Shown here: positions 1 to 12,500 of the stretch, piece by piece | Numbering within the stretch: the first letter of the stretch is position 1 | How the letters are laid out: every line of letters begins with the position of its first letter | NCBI GenBank assembly: GCA_958299035.1 | Contig: CATQJL010000223.1 | Location: forward strand, 67,946,371 to 68,010,370 | Length of the DNA: 64,000 nucleotides | Reading direction: 5' to 3' | Source of the DNA: Cylicocyclus nassatus | Taxonomy: Eukaryota; Nematoda; Chromadorea; Rhabditida; Strongylidae | Translations under genes and position numbers: made by a program | Notes under the pieces: model-generated | What the model was told of the DNA's origin: nothing | Database searches by the model: none | Seen by the model: only the letters and a program-made list of their open reading frames with translations

Positions 1-644
1 TCTATTGGGTCGGTTTTGAAAGTTCTGTCGTTTCGTAAAAAATCCTAACTCTTCGCTGTTTGAACAGATTTGCTTCGCTATAATTTAGAAACCTTCTACT
101 TCGTAGTATTATCTCAGCGAGTTTCTCTCAAATACTGACGGCAGAAATAAAATTGGTGACCTAGTTTGAAATGGTCAAAGCTTACATGGTCTATCTTTCT
201 CAATTTTACCTCTGCCGTCAGTGAGAAACAGAAAATGAGAAATAAAGTGTTCGAAAGCGAAAACATGTTCTTTCTAATCCTATTACAAACAAGTAAATCC
301 GTTGAGGTAACGCAAAGTTACAAATTGTTGAAAATGAAACAAAACAAACAGAACTTTCGAAACGAGCTAATATTTCGCAGAAAAATGCAAAATTATGCTG
401 CATTGCCTACAATAGAATGATCAAATCAATAATTTTTTTCACTAGATTTTTTGAAAAATGGCGTCACTTTTTTAGGCATGTGCTAAAAGTTATCATTTGT
501 TTACCAAAGTTGTTAAAGGAAAGTAGGAGTTATTATTGTAAAGGTAAAAAGGTACATCTATAATTACATTTGTGAGAGACACTTAAAATGGCTGAAAGCA
601 ACGTTACCCACTTTTGAATAGCTCTGTTCATCCTGCTGGAAAAA
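1..644. other. Unrecognised AT-rich sequence
   Basis: No coding exon, RNA gene or repeat end was recognised. Short open frames here have no recognisable domain and no convincing splice or promoter context. Confidence 0.5.
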
Positions 645-646
645 TA

Positions 647-1318
647 CAGGGTGTCCCAAAAAAATGTGAACACTGTTTGACCTTTAATAACTCCGTTGCT
701 TTCACGTCTTTCGCCGAGCTCGTGCCACCACTCTGTAGAGCGAGGTTTAGCTCAGATTCAAGAATGGAGCGAATCGTAAACCGCTCTTCATTACTGTAAG
801 ATTGCGGTATGAACTTCTAGCATGTGGATCTATTGAGAAACATGCCATTTGACAAAAACTTTTTAGAAGATCTGAAAAATCGTGTACTAGGGTTTTCGTG
901 CGCCCTGATTTCATTACACAACTTTTTGCGAGTGTTGTTAGCTTTTTTTGACGGTGTAGTCACATTTTTGGCAAATGCTGAAAACTCAGTTATTACGGTT
1001 TACCTGAGATAACCTTGGGAAGAAGCTTTACAGTAAAGTGGAAATTTCATATTCGAAATCAGCGGCTTACCATAGTATAAAAGTTTTTGGCTTGTTTGGT
1101 CTTGTTCCGAGGCAGAATATGGCCTCCAATGGCCTAAAATCCTTGTCGAAGTTCCTACCGTAATCCTACAGTAATGAAGAGTGATCGATGATTCGCTCCA
1201 TACTGTAAATTTAAGCTAAACCTCGCTTTATAGAACAGTGCCTCAAGCTCGGCGAAAGACATGAAAGCAAGGGAGTTATTAACAATCAAACAGTGTTCAC
1301 ATTTTTTGGGACACCCTG
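647..1318. mobile_element. Mariner-type MITE, 672 bp
   Basis: The sequence starts CAGGGTGTCCCAAAA and ends with the reverse complement TTTTGGGACACCCTG, flanked on both sides by TA (645-646 and 1319-1320), the target duplication of Tc1/mariner elements. The inverted repeats run about 175 bp (647-823 and 1142-1318) with several mismatches. The ~320 bp between them holds no transposase motif, so it is non-autonomous. Short open frames in both arms are mirror images of each other and are not genes. Confidence 0.85.
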
Positions 1319-1320
1319 TA

Positions 1321-2237
1321 TATAGAAAGTGTGCGCATAAATATTGTTTATGTAGTTTATGCATTCACTATGTGAGGGTGTAGTTTAGGGTCCAGAAATT
1401 TCTTCTAAGAAGAGATTTTGGTTTTTAGCGAGAATAGATGCACTGATCCAAATATTTCCGGGCACGAAAATTTTCCTCTTAATTTCAGTTACTGAATAAT
1501 TTAATGTTATGAAAAATTGACAGTGGTTATAGCTGTTTTCAAGCGAACCGTTTAGCAGAAGACACTGCTGGTGTATAGAATAGATTTGAGGAAGGAGAGC
1601 TTTTATAGGCATCAAAATAGCACAACATTCTGCGCTAATAAAGTACACAGCGTTTTTTCAAGATCTTCATTTATGTAAATCAAGCAATAACACGCACTTT
1701 TACTTTCTTCATAGATTAAGAAAATGGCGCCTATTACGTGAGTAGTGAGCTGCTTATGCGCTGTGATAGTGATTTCACTCGACATTACTCCTGAGATTTG
1801 CTTCTTTTTGGTATTTGAGAGTTTGAAATAGACTAATAAGAAAAACTGAGGATAATCGCACTGCGAAAAGTGAGACTAAGTTTCTAAATTTTGAGGGGGA
1901 CAGTATATATGAAAGAGGGCTCAAAGGAACTACAAGCGTGCAGGTAGTATGCATACATTACCGCTCACAGAGTGTAAAATTTTGATGAATGTCGCGGAAT
2001 ATCAAGATTTCCGCGGAAGTCCGCGACACACCTGGAATTCCGCGACACTCCAAAAAATCCGCAAATTTCAAGCAATTCGCGAAAACACGCAATTGACCAG
2101 TTTGCAAGTTACGCAAACTACGCAGCACCTTAACTTTCTTCGAAAAGTGTGCTCGGCTCGTCAAGGCATATTTTCTGCTATACAGCATGTCCTTGATATT
2201 TATTCCATTTCCAGTTTTCGCAAATATTTCCGCAAGC
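1321..2237. other. Unrecognised sequence with CCGCG-rich patch
   Basis: Nothing gene-like was recognised. Around 1990-2110 there are several near-repeats of short CCGCGACAC/CCGCGGA words in an otherwise AT-rich stretch, perhaps an old simple repeat. Confidence 0.4.
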
Positions 2238-3743
2238 TTTTTTTTCGTGAGGATGTAACGCAACGCACATCACACATAAAAGATTCCAGTAGTCACTATC
2301 CGATGATGTTATTTCCGTAGTTTATCGTGCTTGGAGCAGCTGGAGACTTCTTTCTAAAAGAGATGAGGAGCTGGTGCCGAAAATATAATGTCGTTCCAGA
2401 TTCTACTCACCATAACCTTACATGTAGCTCTCCTGCTAAGCAATGTAATACTCGTAATCAGCAGGTCTAATAGCCTCTACAAACAAGTTTTCCGAAGGTT
2501 CGGGTCATTTCATTTTCTCTCTGCGCTTTGGAGCTAGAGTGGACTTTGTTCAAAGTGTTCATGATCTTGGATTGTAAGAAAATTTCGCTCATAAAGGTTT
2601 CCGCACCCTCTGTCTACGAGAATCATGGTCTTTGCGGAGTACCAGAGATATGATAAGTAGCTGTAGCTACACCGCGAAAGTTCGTAAATTTTTCTACGTT
2701 TCGCATAGCTGCCAGAGCATTTGCTTGTTTGTGATCATATGTTAAAGTCATTATAAACCGTGCTATCAAAATGTGCATGTCTCAGGCTCAATTCTATAAC
2801 AGTTGCCGAGTTGCGAGCTTACCCAATCAGTCATGTCCTCATGAATATTGCATGAAACCTAGACATCGCACACTTCCTCAAAATTTCGTCTGAGCGCTTC
2901 CATAACGCACTGATTGCAAATTTCATGTTCACTTCGCTTGGATCCTGTTCGATACTGTAGTCAGATAAATCGCTTAAGCAACGAAGCTGCTTTGATGTCG
3001 AACTAGGAATGTAAGAACCACTAACTCCAACTACATTATCAAAGGGTAAGATCTCTTCAGTGAACAGAAAATTTGCAATCAGCGTGTTATGCACTCAGAT
3101 GGAATTTCGGCAAAGCATGCGATCTTCGCGTTTTAAGCAATACTCAAGAGGAGGTGACTTGGTATCGCAACTCGACGACTACTATAGAATGGGGCCTGAG
3201 GCATGCACCTTTGATAGCACGGTTTCTAGTTCAATATGATTGCAAACAGGCAACTTATCTGGCAGCTACGCGAAAAGCGTAGAAGAATTTACGAACTTTC
3301 ATGACTTAGCTACAGTCCCCCACCATATCTCTGCTAAATGACCCAGAACTCCACAAAGACCATGATTTTTGTAAAGAGCATGTCTGGAAACCTTTATGTG
3401 CGAAGTTTCATTAGAATTCAAGATCATCGACATTTGGACCAATCCATCATCAGCTTAAGAGCGAAACTGAAACGACCCAAACTTTCCGGTAAACTTGCTC
3501 GAAGAGTGCGACTTGCTGATTATTAAACTCAACTGCTTAGCAGAAGAGCTCCATGTTTTAGGGTTATGGTGAGTAGAATTTGAAACGACATCATTTTTCC
3601 AGCACCAGCTCTTCTATCACTTTTAGAAAAAGGGTCTCCAGCTGATTGTTAACACACGGTAATCTACGGAACGTCACTATCGAATAGTGCTTATTTAAAT
3701 CTTTTATGTGTGATTGCATTGCATTACATCCTTGCGAAAAGAC
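2238..3743. repeat. Large foldback palindrome, ~1.5 kb
   Basis: The left half (about 2238-2950) pairs as an inverted repeat with the right half (about 3025-3743) almost to the centre, leaving only ~75-100 bp unpaired around 2990. Matching landmarks include the CACACATAAAAG word (2273 region) against CTTTTATGTGTG (3703 region), the GCTGGAGAC/GTCTCCAGC pair (2340 and 3637) and the CTCAGGC/GCCTGAG pair (2782 and 3195). Arms are diverged by substitutions and small indels. Open frames here occur on both strands and are arm shadows. It is best read as a long-TIR foldback or MITE; transcripts could form a long hairpin. Confidence 0.8.
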
Positions 3744-6150
3744 GCCAGACAAAAAAACTCTTAGAAATCTTTCTAGAAAATTATTCTTGCCCTACTGAAA
3801 ATCCCTTTTCAGGATCTTAGCAGCGGTTAGTAAGTCATTTGAACTATTGATGCATACGTCATAGCTAAAAAGAGGGGGGGGGGGAGAGGGAAACGTGTTC
3901 GCAATGATCGAGATCTGAGAGCAAATTCCACTCAGATATGTTTCTGTGATCTTTGTAAGAAGTAGAAGAGCGGTTCAGATACGATTGAAGTCAAGGTGGT
4001 CGAAAATTACTGAGGCACTTCATTTTCTTGCACCTCATAAGTTTTCTTTCAAGCATTGCTTGTTTTGTGGCAAAGCATATTTACATGGCGCATAAGTGCC
4101 TTTGCCTGAGGTTCTAGCAGTATTCTGCTGCTCCTCTCCAGCAACCTTTAAAGTGTTGCAAAAACGGGCGAAGTTTTTTGGGAATTTCCTTAAATTACAT
4201 AAACACAAAATCCGCCTTTAAGCATGTAACACACCATTCAGAAGAGGTAAAACTCTTTAGATTTGTAGCTTGAATGTCCTCTTTTCTTTGAACCTCGGCA
4301 TTACAATGATGTAGTCTATTTGTTAGTTGTGCCCGGTCTACTAATAAAGCTTCGCCGAAACCTCGTGCTGGCACAACTAACAAATAGACTACATCTTTAG
4401 GTTTGCTTCATTGTGACAAAAACGGACAATTTTCGTTATAAAAGGTCAAAAGTATCATAAGTGGTGTTTCTCGGTGCTCGCGAGTTATGGACCGGAGTTA
4501 TATATTGGTTTACAAATGACAAACCTGATATTAAAATCAGGGTAAGCTGGCTACAATATACTGCTGACTGTAATGTGGTAAAGCATGAAAAGCTCTATCG
4601 GAATAGTTAGCAAAAGTGAGATATTTCTTGGCTTTGGTGAGAAAATGAATAACGAGTGTTGCAACGTTTATTGTTATGTCTTCTGTCCTAAAGCAAAGGT
4701 ATCATCAAGTCATCGTGGATTTGTTGACTTCCTGGCCTAACGTGGAGATACGTACTTCAACTTCGAAGTCTACTTATTTCAGCATATATTGAAACTCAAT
4801 ATACTTGGTACGGTTCTCATATGCCATTATCCCTTTACTATAAGAGGATTGGTCTTTGGAGTCGAAGTATTCTTCCGCAGTGAACTTGACTTCCTCACTG
4901 TTTGTAAGCTGTTTTCTAACCAGATGAGACTGGGGGTTTCCAGAGCGGAAAAGTTGGTGGGAGCGAAAGCAGAATATGAGAGACGGTTGCCAAATCGTAG
5001 CCTAGTTTTGAAATTTCGCGGTTGCTATGCAGGACTAGTGTGTGGGTGCGTTGTCTCCATGAGAAAGGACTTTTTACTGCAGAGAAATTTCTTGAAAAGA
5101 ATGTCTTTATAAAGATAAAACCCCTATAGTATTTATCATTGGTCGTCTGATCCATCCCAAGGTAGCCGATAAAATCCCGCACAAGTCTGAAAAACGGTTA
5201 CCAGGACTTTCAACTCGGGTTTTTCTTTTTGATTCTGATGGGTGACCGTTCACGTCTGGCAGTCCAGACATTATGACATCTCTTTAGAATATGGAATATA
5301 GTGGTGGACCCATGTTTTATCTGGATCACAATCACCTATAAAATTTTAAGAACTTTTTTCTTGGTTCAATTGTCTTTAGAAACTAGCGCGCAAATCATCT
5401 TCTTCTCTAGAGTGAGCGCGCGCAACCAGCGCGCGGCACGTGTGCCGAACTTTTTCATCTATAAATTTTTATAAATCATATGGTGTGCGCGCTTTACGTG
5501 ATCCTCAAAGACTTGGCTGCATTCCTGATATTGAACTGACGACCGTCCATTATCAGCTTTACATTTCGTTCAGGTTATCTTAGGTTATTTTAATTGCTTG
5601 CTTTGCTTGCCATTCTCGGGCCACCAGAGCAAAAGTGAATCGTTTGTGCTGTCCATACTCTCTGTTTCGTTTCTCAATAATGCTTAACGAAAAAGCGTTC
5701 ACGTTGTCGATCTCAGCTTTTGCTCTGGTAGAGTCGAGTCTCTTCACAGTAAGGTGCCTAAGCTCACGAAACTCCTTGGCATTTATGAAAAAGTCAGTAA
5801 TCTTTTCCGAAAATATGAAGTTAACGAAAGGTTTGAGTTGTTCTTCTTGTTTTCAGGTTTATAAAAAGGCGTACAAGGCAGAAAGTCCCACAAAATCTAC
5901 ATGCGCGTACTTGAGGCCAGGAACTTCCAAGCACTCTGTATTCACCATTAACAGCAGATAATTCCCTGGTCTTATGTAAGGTACGCTCCAGCACTGCTTG
6001 AATTTTACAAGCGCTCGAAGTTATTAGCTTTACTTTTTACGATTATAAAAATTACTAAGCATCATGGGTTTGTATAGAGTTTGATAGAAAAATTTCCAAC
6101 ACATTCCTTGAAGCAGACTAACCTTTTTTGTTCAAGAAGAATGCATCTAT
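3744..6150. other. Unrecognised stretch, 2.4 kb
   Basis: No gene was recognised. It contains an 11-nt G run (3874-3884), a perfect 26-bp inverted repeat (4308-4395) and a CpG-rich hairpin-forming patch around 5410-5455 (GCGCGC words). Open frames up to ~108 codons lack recognisable domains. Confidence 0.4.
4308..4395. repeat. Perfect 26-bp inverted repeat
   Basis: Bases 4308-4333 are the exact reverse complement of 4370-4395, with a 36-bp spacer. There are no mismatches, unlike the diverged older repeats nearby, so it is either recent or maintained. No TA or other flanking duplication is evident. Confidence 0.8.
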
Positions 6151-6152
6151 TA

Positions 6153-7106
6153 GGTCGGTGCGAAAGTTGTGCCGTTTTCACACCCATGCACAAACCACTT
6201 AGAACAAAAATAGACGAAAACTCTGAGCACTATCCGATGCAGAATTTCTTCGACTTTCTAACGATTATCTTTTTGTTCAGACTCCTTTAATGTCCGCTCA
6301 ATAATCAGTAGGAATCTTTTGATTTTTACCCATCTTGAGCTTGGCTGTTTTTTTATTACCATTTTCAACTTTTAGGCTAACTTTGATAACGGTCGGATAG
6401 AACAAACAAAATGCAATACAATGAAATATTTTGGCTTAATTAACTAACTTTTCAGTATTGAATTTTTTTCCAAATTCCTACACTTTTGCGAAGTCATGAA
6501 ATACACAAATTCAAACATTGACAAATCTTCGGATTTTGGAGTTTGAAAAACAGCTTATTACTTAGCGCTGATTTTAGTAAGCAACTGAGCGTTTAGCGGG
6601 TCAAAATTTTGGATTCCAAATTTTCCGGTTACAGCCCGGTACGAAGAAACAATTATACAACGATTATCTTCAGATATTATACAAATTAGAATGAGAAGGA
6701 GTTTCTCAGAAAGAGGAGAAAAAGCTGCATTAGCATTAAATGACACCGTGGTTGCTCGTCATTGTTGTTCTATAGGATTGGGATGCCCAGATATGAGATT
6801 TGATAGCATCAGAAAAATATTTTCAAACATTTTAGGAAGCCGGCTGGAAACGTCAAAAAACTGTATTGTCTTGCATTTTGTTTATTCTTTTTAACTGTTA
6901 TCAAAGCTAGTTCAAAAGTTGTAAATGGAAATTTCAGAAAATAGCCAAGCTCAAAATGGGTAAAAATCATAGCTTGGAAATCCCTGCCCATTACTGAGCT
7001 GGCATTCAGGGAATCTGAACAAAAACATAGCCATCAGGAAGACGAAGTTATGCATCGGATAGTTTTTAGCATGGGTCTGAAAACGTCACGAACTTTCGGA
7101 CTGACC
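6153..7106. mobile_element. Mariner-type MITE, 954 bp, GGTCGGTGCGAAAG ends
   Basis: Left end GGTCGGTGCGAAAGTTGTGC and right end, reversed, GGTCAGTCCGAAAGTTCGTGA face each other, flanked by TA (6151-6152 and 7107-7108). Similarity of the two ends continues about 70 bp inward, including an ACTATCCGATGC/GCATCGGATAG pair. A second, truncated copy of the family lies at about 50346-51220. No transposase motif is visible inside. Confidence 0.75.
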
Positions 7107-7218
7107 TAACATTTTCAATGTGCTCCACCATTTCGACCAATCCAATAGTAAATTGAGATTCTACAATTTTTTCAGTAACTGGGACACTTCCTGGGATGAT
7201 TTTTCAGTGTGTCAACAC

Positions 7219-7689
7219 TCACAAGGGAAGGATACCACCTTAGATTCGCTTTTTGAGATGAGACACATATATTTGGAATAGGCTTTGAACGCTGATTCCA
7301 AATATGCTGTTCCTAGCTGCTTAGCGTTATTCCGAAGCGAGTTATTAAATTGCTGTTGCGAGTAATTAAGAAGCTTCTGAATGTCATAACACGGCGTGTA
7401 GATAAGAATCTGCTCGAAAAAGGTGCCAAAATGTTGCGCTAGCATCAAATTAATTCTTTCAATTTTGAAAGGGAGCATTATACAGTTGCAGAACCACCTA
7501 AACGTCGACACCGTAGCATCAATAGGTCGAGGAGCACGCAAACATTGCATAGAAAAGAGACCATAACTCGCTTAAGAATAATGCTAAGCAGCTAAGAACT
7601 GCATACTTGGAATCAGCTTTCCAAGCTGATTCCAAGTATTTGTGTCTCATCTCAAAAGGTGAATCTAAGATAGTATCCTTCCCTTGTAA
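7219..7689. mobile_element. MITE with ~130-bp inverted ends
   Basis: The ACAAGGGAAGGATAC terminus at 7221 is mirrored by GTATCCTTCCCTTGT ending at 7688. The arms extend to about 7347 and 7566, including an AGCTGCTTAGC/GCTAAGCAGCT pair. A nested palindrome (TTGGAATCAGCTTTCCAAGC around 7609) sits in the right arm. No coding content is recognisable. Confidence 0.7.
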
Positions 7690-10600
7690 GAAGATTATGG
7701 GAGTGTTTGGACTGGGGTTACTGTGACAATAAGAATGCACAGTATATGTAATGTATAATATCATTGAGCCTATACCTTAAATGATTGGCAAAAATTTTGC
7801 TTTTCTTTTTCGTACTCTTTTTAATCGAGCATTGTTTTCGCAATGAAGCAACCCCACCAAATCCTGTTTAGAAAACCTTCATTGTTCGCTTAGCTCCAAA
7901 TTATATAGATTATACTAATAAATACTCTGTTAGCTAGCTCCAAAGAGTGTAATCTTCTCGTGTCTAAGAGCAGTCTATACGTTACTGTGGCAGGCTTTGA
8001 TATATTATAGGATGCTCAAGCAACAAATCTGAGAAAGATGCCATTTTGAAGAAAAATTCCTCTTACTACAATTCTTCACACAGTTCGAGCCTAAGAACGT
8101 CGTGGAGCTTAGGGTAAGCACTGGGTCAAACCTTGATCTCTACCTGGTGAAAAAAAAAATGCAGAAAAAGGAAAGTTCTCTGTAAAATCAATATTTTATG
8201 CTTTTTTTGCATAGGCATGCGCGAGATCACAGCGTACTATGTAGAAAATTTGTGATAATTTGGTACTTCTTTCAGTAAAATTAACTATTTGATCACCAGT
8301 GTGAAACTGGTTCAATACTGACACAAGCTATAAATTTTGCAAGACTTTAACATATAACAAGAGTTCTGTGATATATTCACTTATAATCGTAGCTGGACTT
8401 TTGAACAATGAATAATCCTGTACAATCCACAGAACTCAAAGTAAGCGGCAAATAAATTACGTTAGCATTTACAAAATTATTTGTACTCTTACATACAAGG
8501 TCATTGAGAATATGTATTAAAAAGCAAGAAAAACAGAAATTCATGACTACAAAATACAAAATGCGTTGTGTGTTGAAAGAGGAGCAGGAAGTCTCTGCAG
8601 ACTATTCACTTCTCGATTCTACGTATAGTATAGCATCAACAGGAGATTAGATTTACTATATACGGAAGGAATCACAAAACAATAACTAGAACTGTATTGC
8701 ATCTGAGCGGTAATCGCCTGTTAACGGCTCAAGTAAAACCAGCATGCACTGGAATTGGAGCAGAAAGCAGCGAGAGGCTTCTCCAAAACTGGTCGATTAC
8801 CTCTTACTCTACTTTTTAAGCATATCCTAGCTAGACATTAGGATGAGCTTTTAAAACTATACATGCAGATTTCTTTTGCTTAAATCACACTGATGCACAT
8901 TGAAATCCTTTTCGAGCGCGCGTGGTGTAGGATTACAGAATCAAGCTCGTGCAAGAGCTCGTAGGATGCGCATGTGATGAATGCTAAAAGAATAGCATTC
9001 ATTTTATGGAATGGTAAGTCACTATCAAGCATTTGCAGATCCGAATTTGATACAAATTAAAATTGTTGTTTCTAGTGAAAATCGCAGTCGCTAGCATATC
9101 TTCGTTGAAAATTAAGTCAGAAAGCTGACGGACATGATTCTGTTACAGCGATAGAGTCACAAAATAAGAACTGTGTTAGCATTTGCATGTCTGCTATAAT
9201 TTCTGATGATCTGGAGGAGGAAGGGGGACGCGAAACGCTTGGGGCAAAATGCAAGCAGTGCAGCATCCTTCCCACTGACCACTTTTCACGGAATTTCACT
9301 TCTTTTAGCATTGAGTAGTCATGTGTCCTTACCCCGCCCTTGTAGTCCCCCGCCGTGTCACTTTGGCATCAAAGAATTTTTGAGAGGTTCAAAATTGGGG
9401 ATTGTCGCCTTTCGCACCACATCCTTTTGAGAGCGAGGAATATGGAAGAAAACAAAACTTCAAAAAACAAGGAGAAAGCCTCTCTGGAACGGAGTTACAG
9501 TCGAACGGAAGTTGTCAGATGATCAGGAATCTGCATGCCTGAGTAGCCACACACTTCGCGACTGTTCAACCATGGGCGGAGCAAATGAGGCGTTAAATGG
9601 TTTTCACCTATATCGGAATTGCTCCTCTAAACCTCTGATAAAGCATGTTCAGTTAGCTTTATCAGTCCTTTGTAGCGCAAGATCGAAAAAGTTTGCGTTC
9701 ACTCGTGCGAGACAAGACAAGTTCAATGTAGTTTTTGTAATTTTCTGCGGATACGGAGGTGCTCAAAGGTTTTTGTGGCAAGTTATGTAAACGTGATTAT
9801 TGCTTGATCATGCTAATTACGTCAGAATCTATGTTTTAGAAACCATAAAACTTGCGTAATCAACGTAAGGTGATAAAGGATCTTAAATAGACCACATTTG
9901 ATGTGTTAAGAAAGGGTCTCACAATCAGGACACTCGTGAACTTCTATTACAAAATTATAATATATTGCATAAAAGATGTTCTTGTCATGTAGACGTTAGA
10001 TGGTTTAGAAAGAGTGACGAAAAGGGAATGATAAATTTTTGCTTCACTATTCTCGGTTTTTATAAGCCATCAAAACTATTTGAATGAAAGAAACAATCTA
10101 GATAGCTACTTGCTCTGCTTTGGGAAATACTTCCTCGTTCCAGTCAAAGTGAAACTCTTCTCACCACCAGATGCAGTGAAATGGTTACGAAAAGCTAGTT
10201 TTGACGAGTGCGCTCTTCTACTCTATCTCTTTTCGTAGTATTGTGAACGCTTATGTTTTATTTTCGTAAGCTATTTGTAATTCTAGAGATTTTTTGGTAA
10301 TGCATGCGGTTGAAAAATTTTTCCTTCAAATATGCTTAACATAAACATGACCCTGGATATCGCATCAGCGGTTCCAGCAATTTCTTGAAAGCAGTCAGTC
10401 TTTTTCCTTCTTTTTCTGACCACAAATGCTTTCGAAGCAAAGTTTCTTTCTAAATCACAACTACTCACTATTTGTTCGCTGTAAGTAGAAAGTGCTGAAA
10501 AGGTTATAGGATGGTATAGTGATATTCAGAATGTTTGTGGAATTTTTTATAAATGAGCTCATCCGCGCTTCTCAAAGTTTTAGAGGTGACTGCGAATATC

Positions 10601-11814
10601 GCCTAAGCTTCAATGTTTATTTTCCGTGATTGTCTAGTCAAATGATTGATTTGCAACATTCTTGTATTGGCTGAACAATAACCGCTATTTAGGCAAAACG
10701 CTAAAGCATGGCTCTGCCACTGAACGCTCGGAAGAAAAACGGCCAGTGAAGCGTGGATTTGATACTCAAACTGAGATGTTGCAAAGGTTACCGGTTCCTG
10801 GCAATTTTCGTCGAAACGGATTGCGCTGCAGTGCAGCCGCTGACTGAGAAATATCTGAGTAAAAGGATCTTGGACCTGTTTAAGATTTTTTGTTTCGTAA
10901 AACGCTTAAGCATTGTAGAAGAGAAAGATGCTAGCAACAAATGTCCAAAGTCCTTCTCCAATGCAATCAATTCATTTCGGTGTTGTAGAAGTGAAAAATG
11001 TTATTTCAAATAATGAGGTTCTGTTACCTATTTGATCATTGAATCTTGCTGCTCAAAGTTATCGCGAAATTTTGAAATTAATACTACCCATCTTATGCAA
11101 TTCAAGTTCAAGAATAGCAATTTCGTCAATTTCAAGGCCTAGAAAAAGATGGAACATGGCAGATGAACGTTGAAGTGCTCGAAGGACGCACGCACCAAAT
11201 CTCGCATTGGTTCTAGGTCAACAAGGGCAAATTACAGGAATATGATAGCACTCCAGTCGCAGCAATAAGTGTTTAAAACGTGAGAAGCTTTTCAAGAAAT
11301 TTGTTTTCAAACCTAAAGTTATGCAGGTTTACAACGTTGAGAAATTGTCAGACATTCTGAAGAATTTTTGCAAGTAAATGTTTATGAAATGTTTGTAGGT
11401 TTTGTGTTGGACTTAAGTGGAAGTCAGTGCATTATTCGCAACACCTTCACGATACTGAAAAACTGCTGCGCCGAAAAAAGGTTAGCGACAGAACGACTTG
11501 CGTGCCTATGTATATTTTTTCTTGAAGCTTTCTGGGTCGCTGCATCAACATTCCCACTGTTGTCTGTACATGTTACTGATATCCTTCACTACAAAGTACT
11601 GAAGTAAACACATTATCAAAATGAACCGCATTTGTAATTTTATCTACAGTAGTATTTTCTCGGCCCGCTTTTCTTACAAAGGTGTTAAAAATGGCAAAAT
11701 TTCTGGAGCAGCTTGAGCCGCACAGATTGAATCGTTTGTTATATCTAGTTACTTTTTGGCCGCATCCGTCTATACGGAGTCTAAAACTGTCTAAGCAGAT
11801 AATCTAACCTCAAC
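7690..11814. other. Unrecognised stretch, 4.1 kb
   Basis: No gene, RNA or repeat family was recognised. Open frames are all under ~95 codons with no recognisable domains. Confidence 0.4.
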
Positions 11815-12500
11815 TGGGCGGTATGTATCAATCTCCCGTTCGGGTAAGTGTTCCCGTACAGTTCATAATCCAGTCAGACGCAAGCGCTCGAGACCCATGA
11901 TAACGAACGAACGTGTGTGCCTGACCGTGCAAGAGTCCGGTCAGGAAGAATTGAGTAGCTCTGCGATCGTTTGTGTATGAATTGTGTGAAAAAACGCGCT
12001 TCTTTGATTGGGTGGCCGAAAACGTCAGCAAATCGATGATTAATCACTAGTCATCGAGTAAGATTTGATAATTGTTATGTTGCAAGAGATTTGTATTTGG
12101 CATTTGATTTGTTTGATTATGAAATTCATAAACGTGTCAGCGCCCGATCTCTCCAGCCTGGGCTCTCAACCTCTTGTAAATCTCAAGATCAAATCGAGTG
12201 TGAAACCAGAAAAATCCCTTGCAACATAACAATTATTGAATCTTACTCGACGACTAGTGTAAATCGACGTGCTAGCGTTTTCGCTACCTAACCAAAGAGA
12301 CGCGCTTTTCGCACAAATCATTCATACACAAACGAGATCGGGTATGTGTTCAGGCATCGCAGAGCCATTCGATCCTGCCTGATTGGGCTCTTGTACGGTC
12401 GGACGCACACGCGCATCATATGCCTTGGGTGCCTGTGTCTGACTGGATTACAACTTGTTTGGGAACATCCAACCGGACGGAAGACTGACACATACCGTAC
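11815..12500. repeat. Foldback repeat with ~275-bp arms
   Basis: The left arm (11815-12091) and right arm (12209-12500) are inverted copies. Examples are GTAAGATTTGATAATTGTTA near 12060 against its mirror near 12228, and TAATCCAGTCAGAC near 11868 against GTCTGACTGGATTA near 12438. Arms differ by scattered substitutions. Open frames in the arms on both strands are mirror products. The class of element is not clear. Confidence 0.75.

Noticed and set aside
1949..2320. 123-codon plus-strand open frame with a 101-codon mirror on the minus strand
   Set aside because: Both strands are open over the same stretch and it enters the foldback arm, which suggests composition rather than coding.
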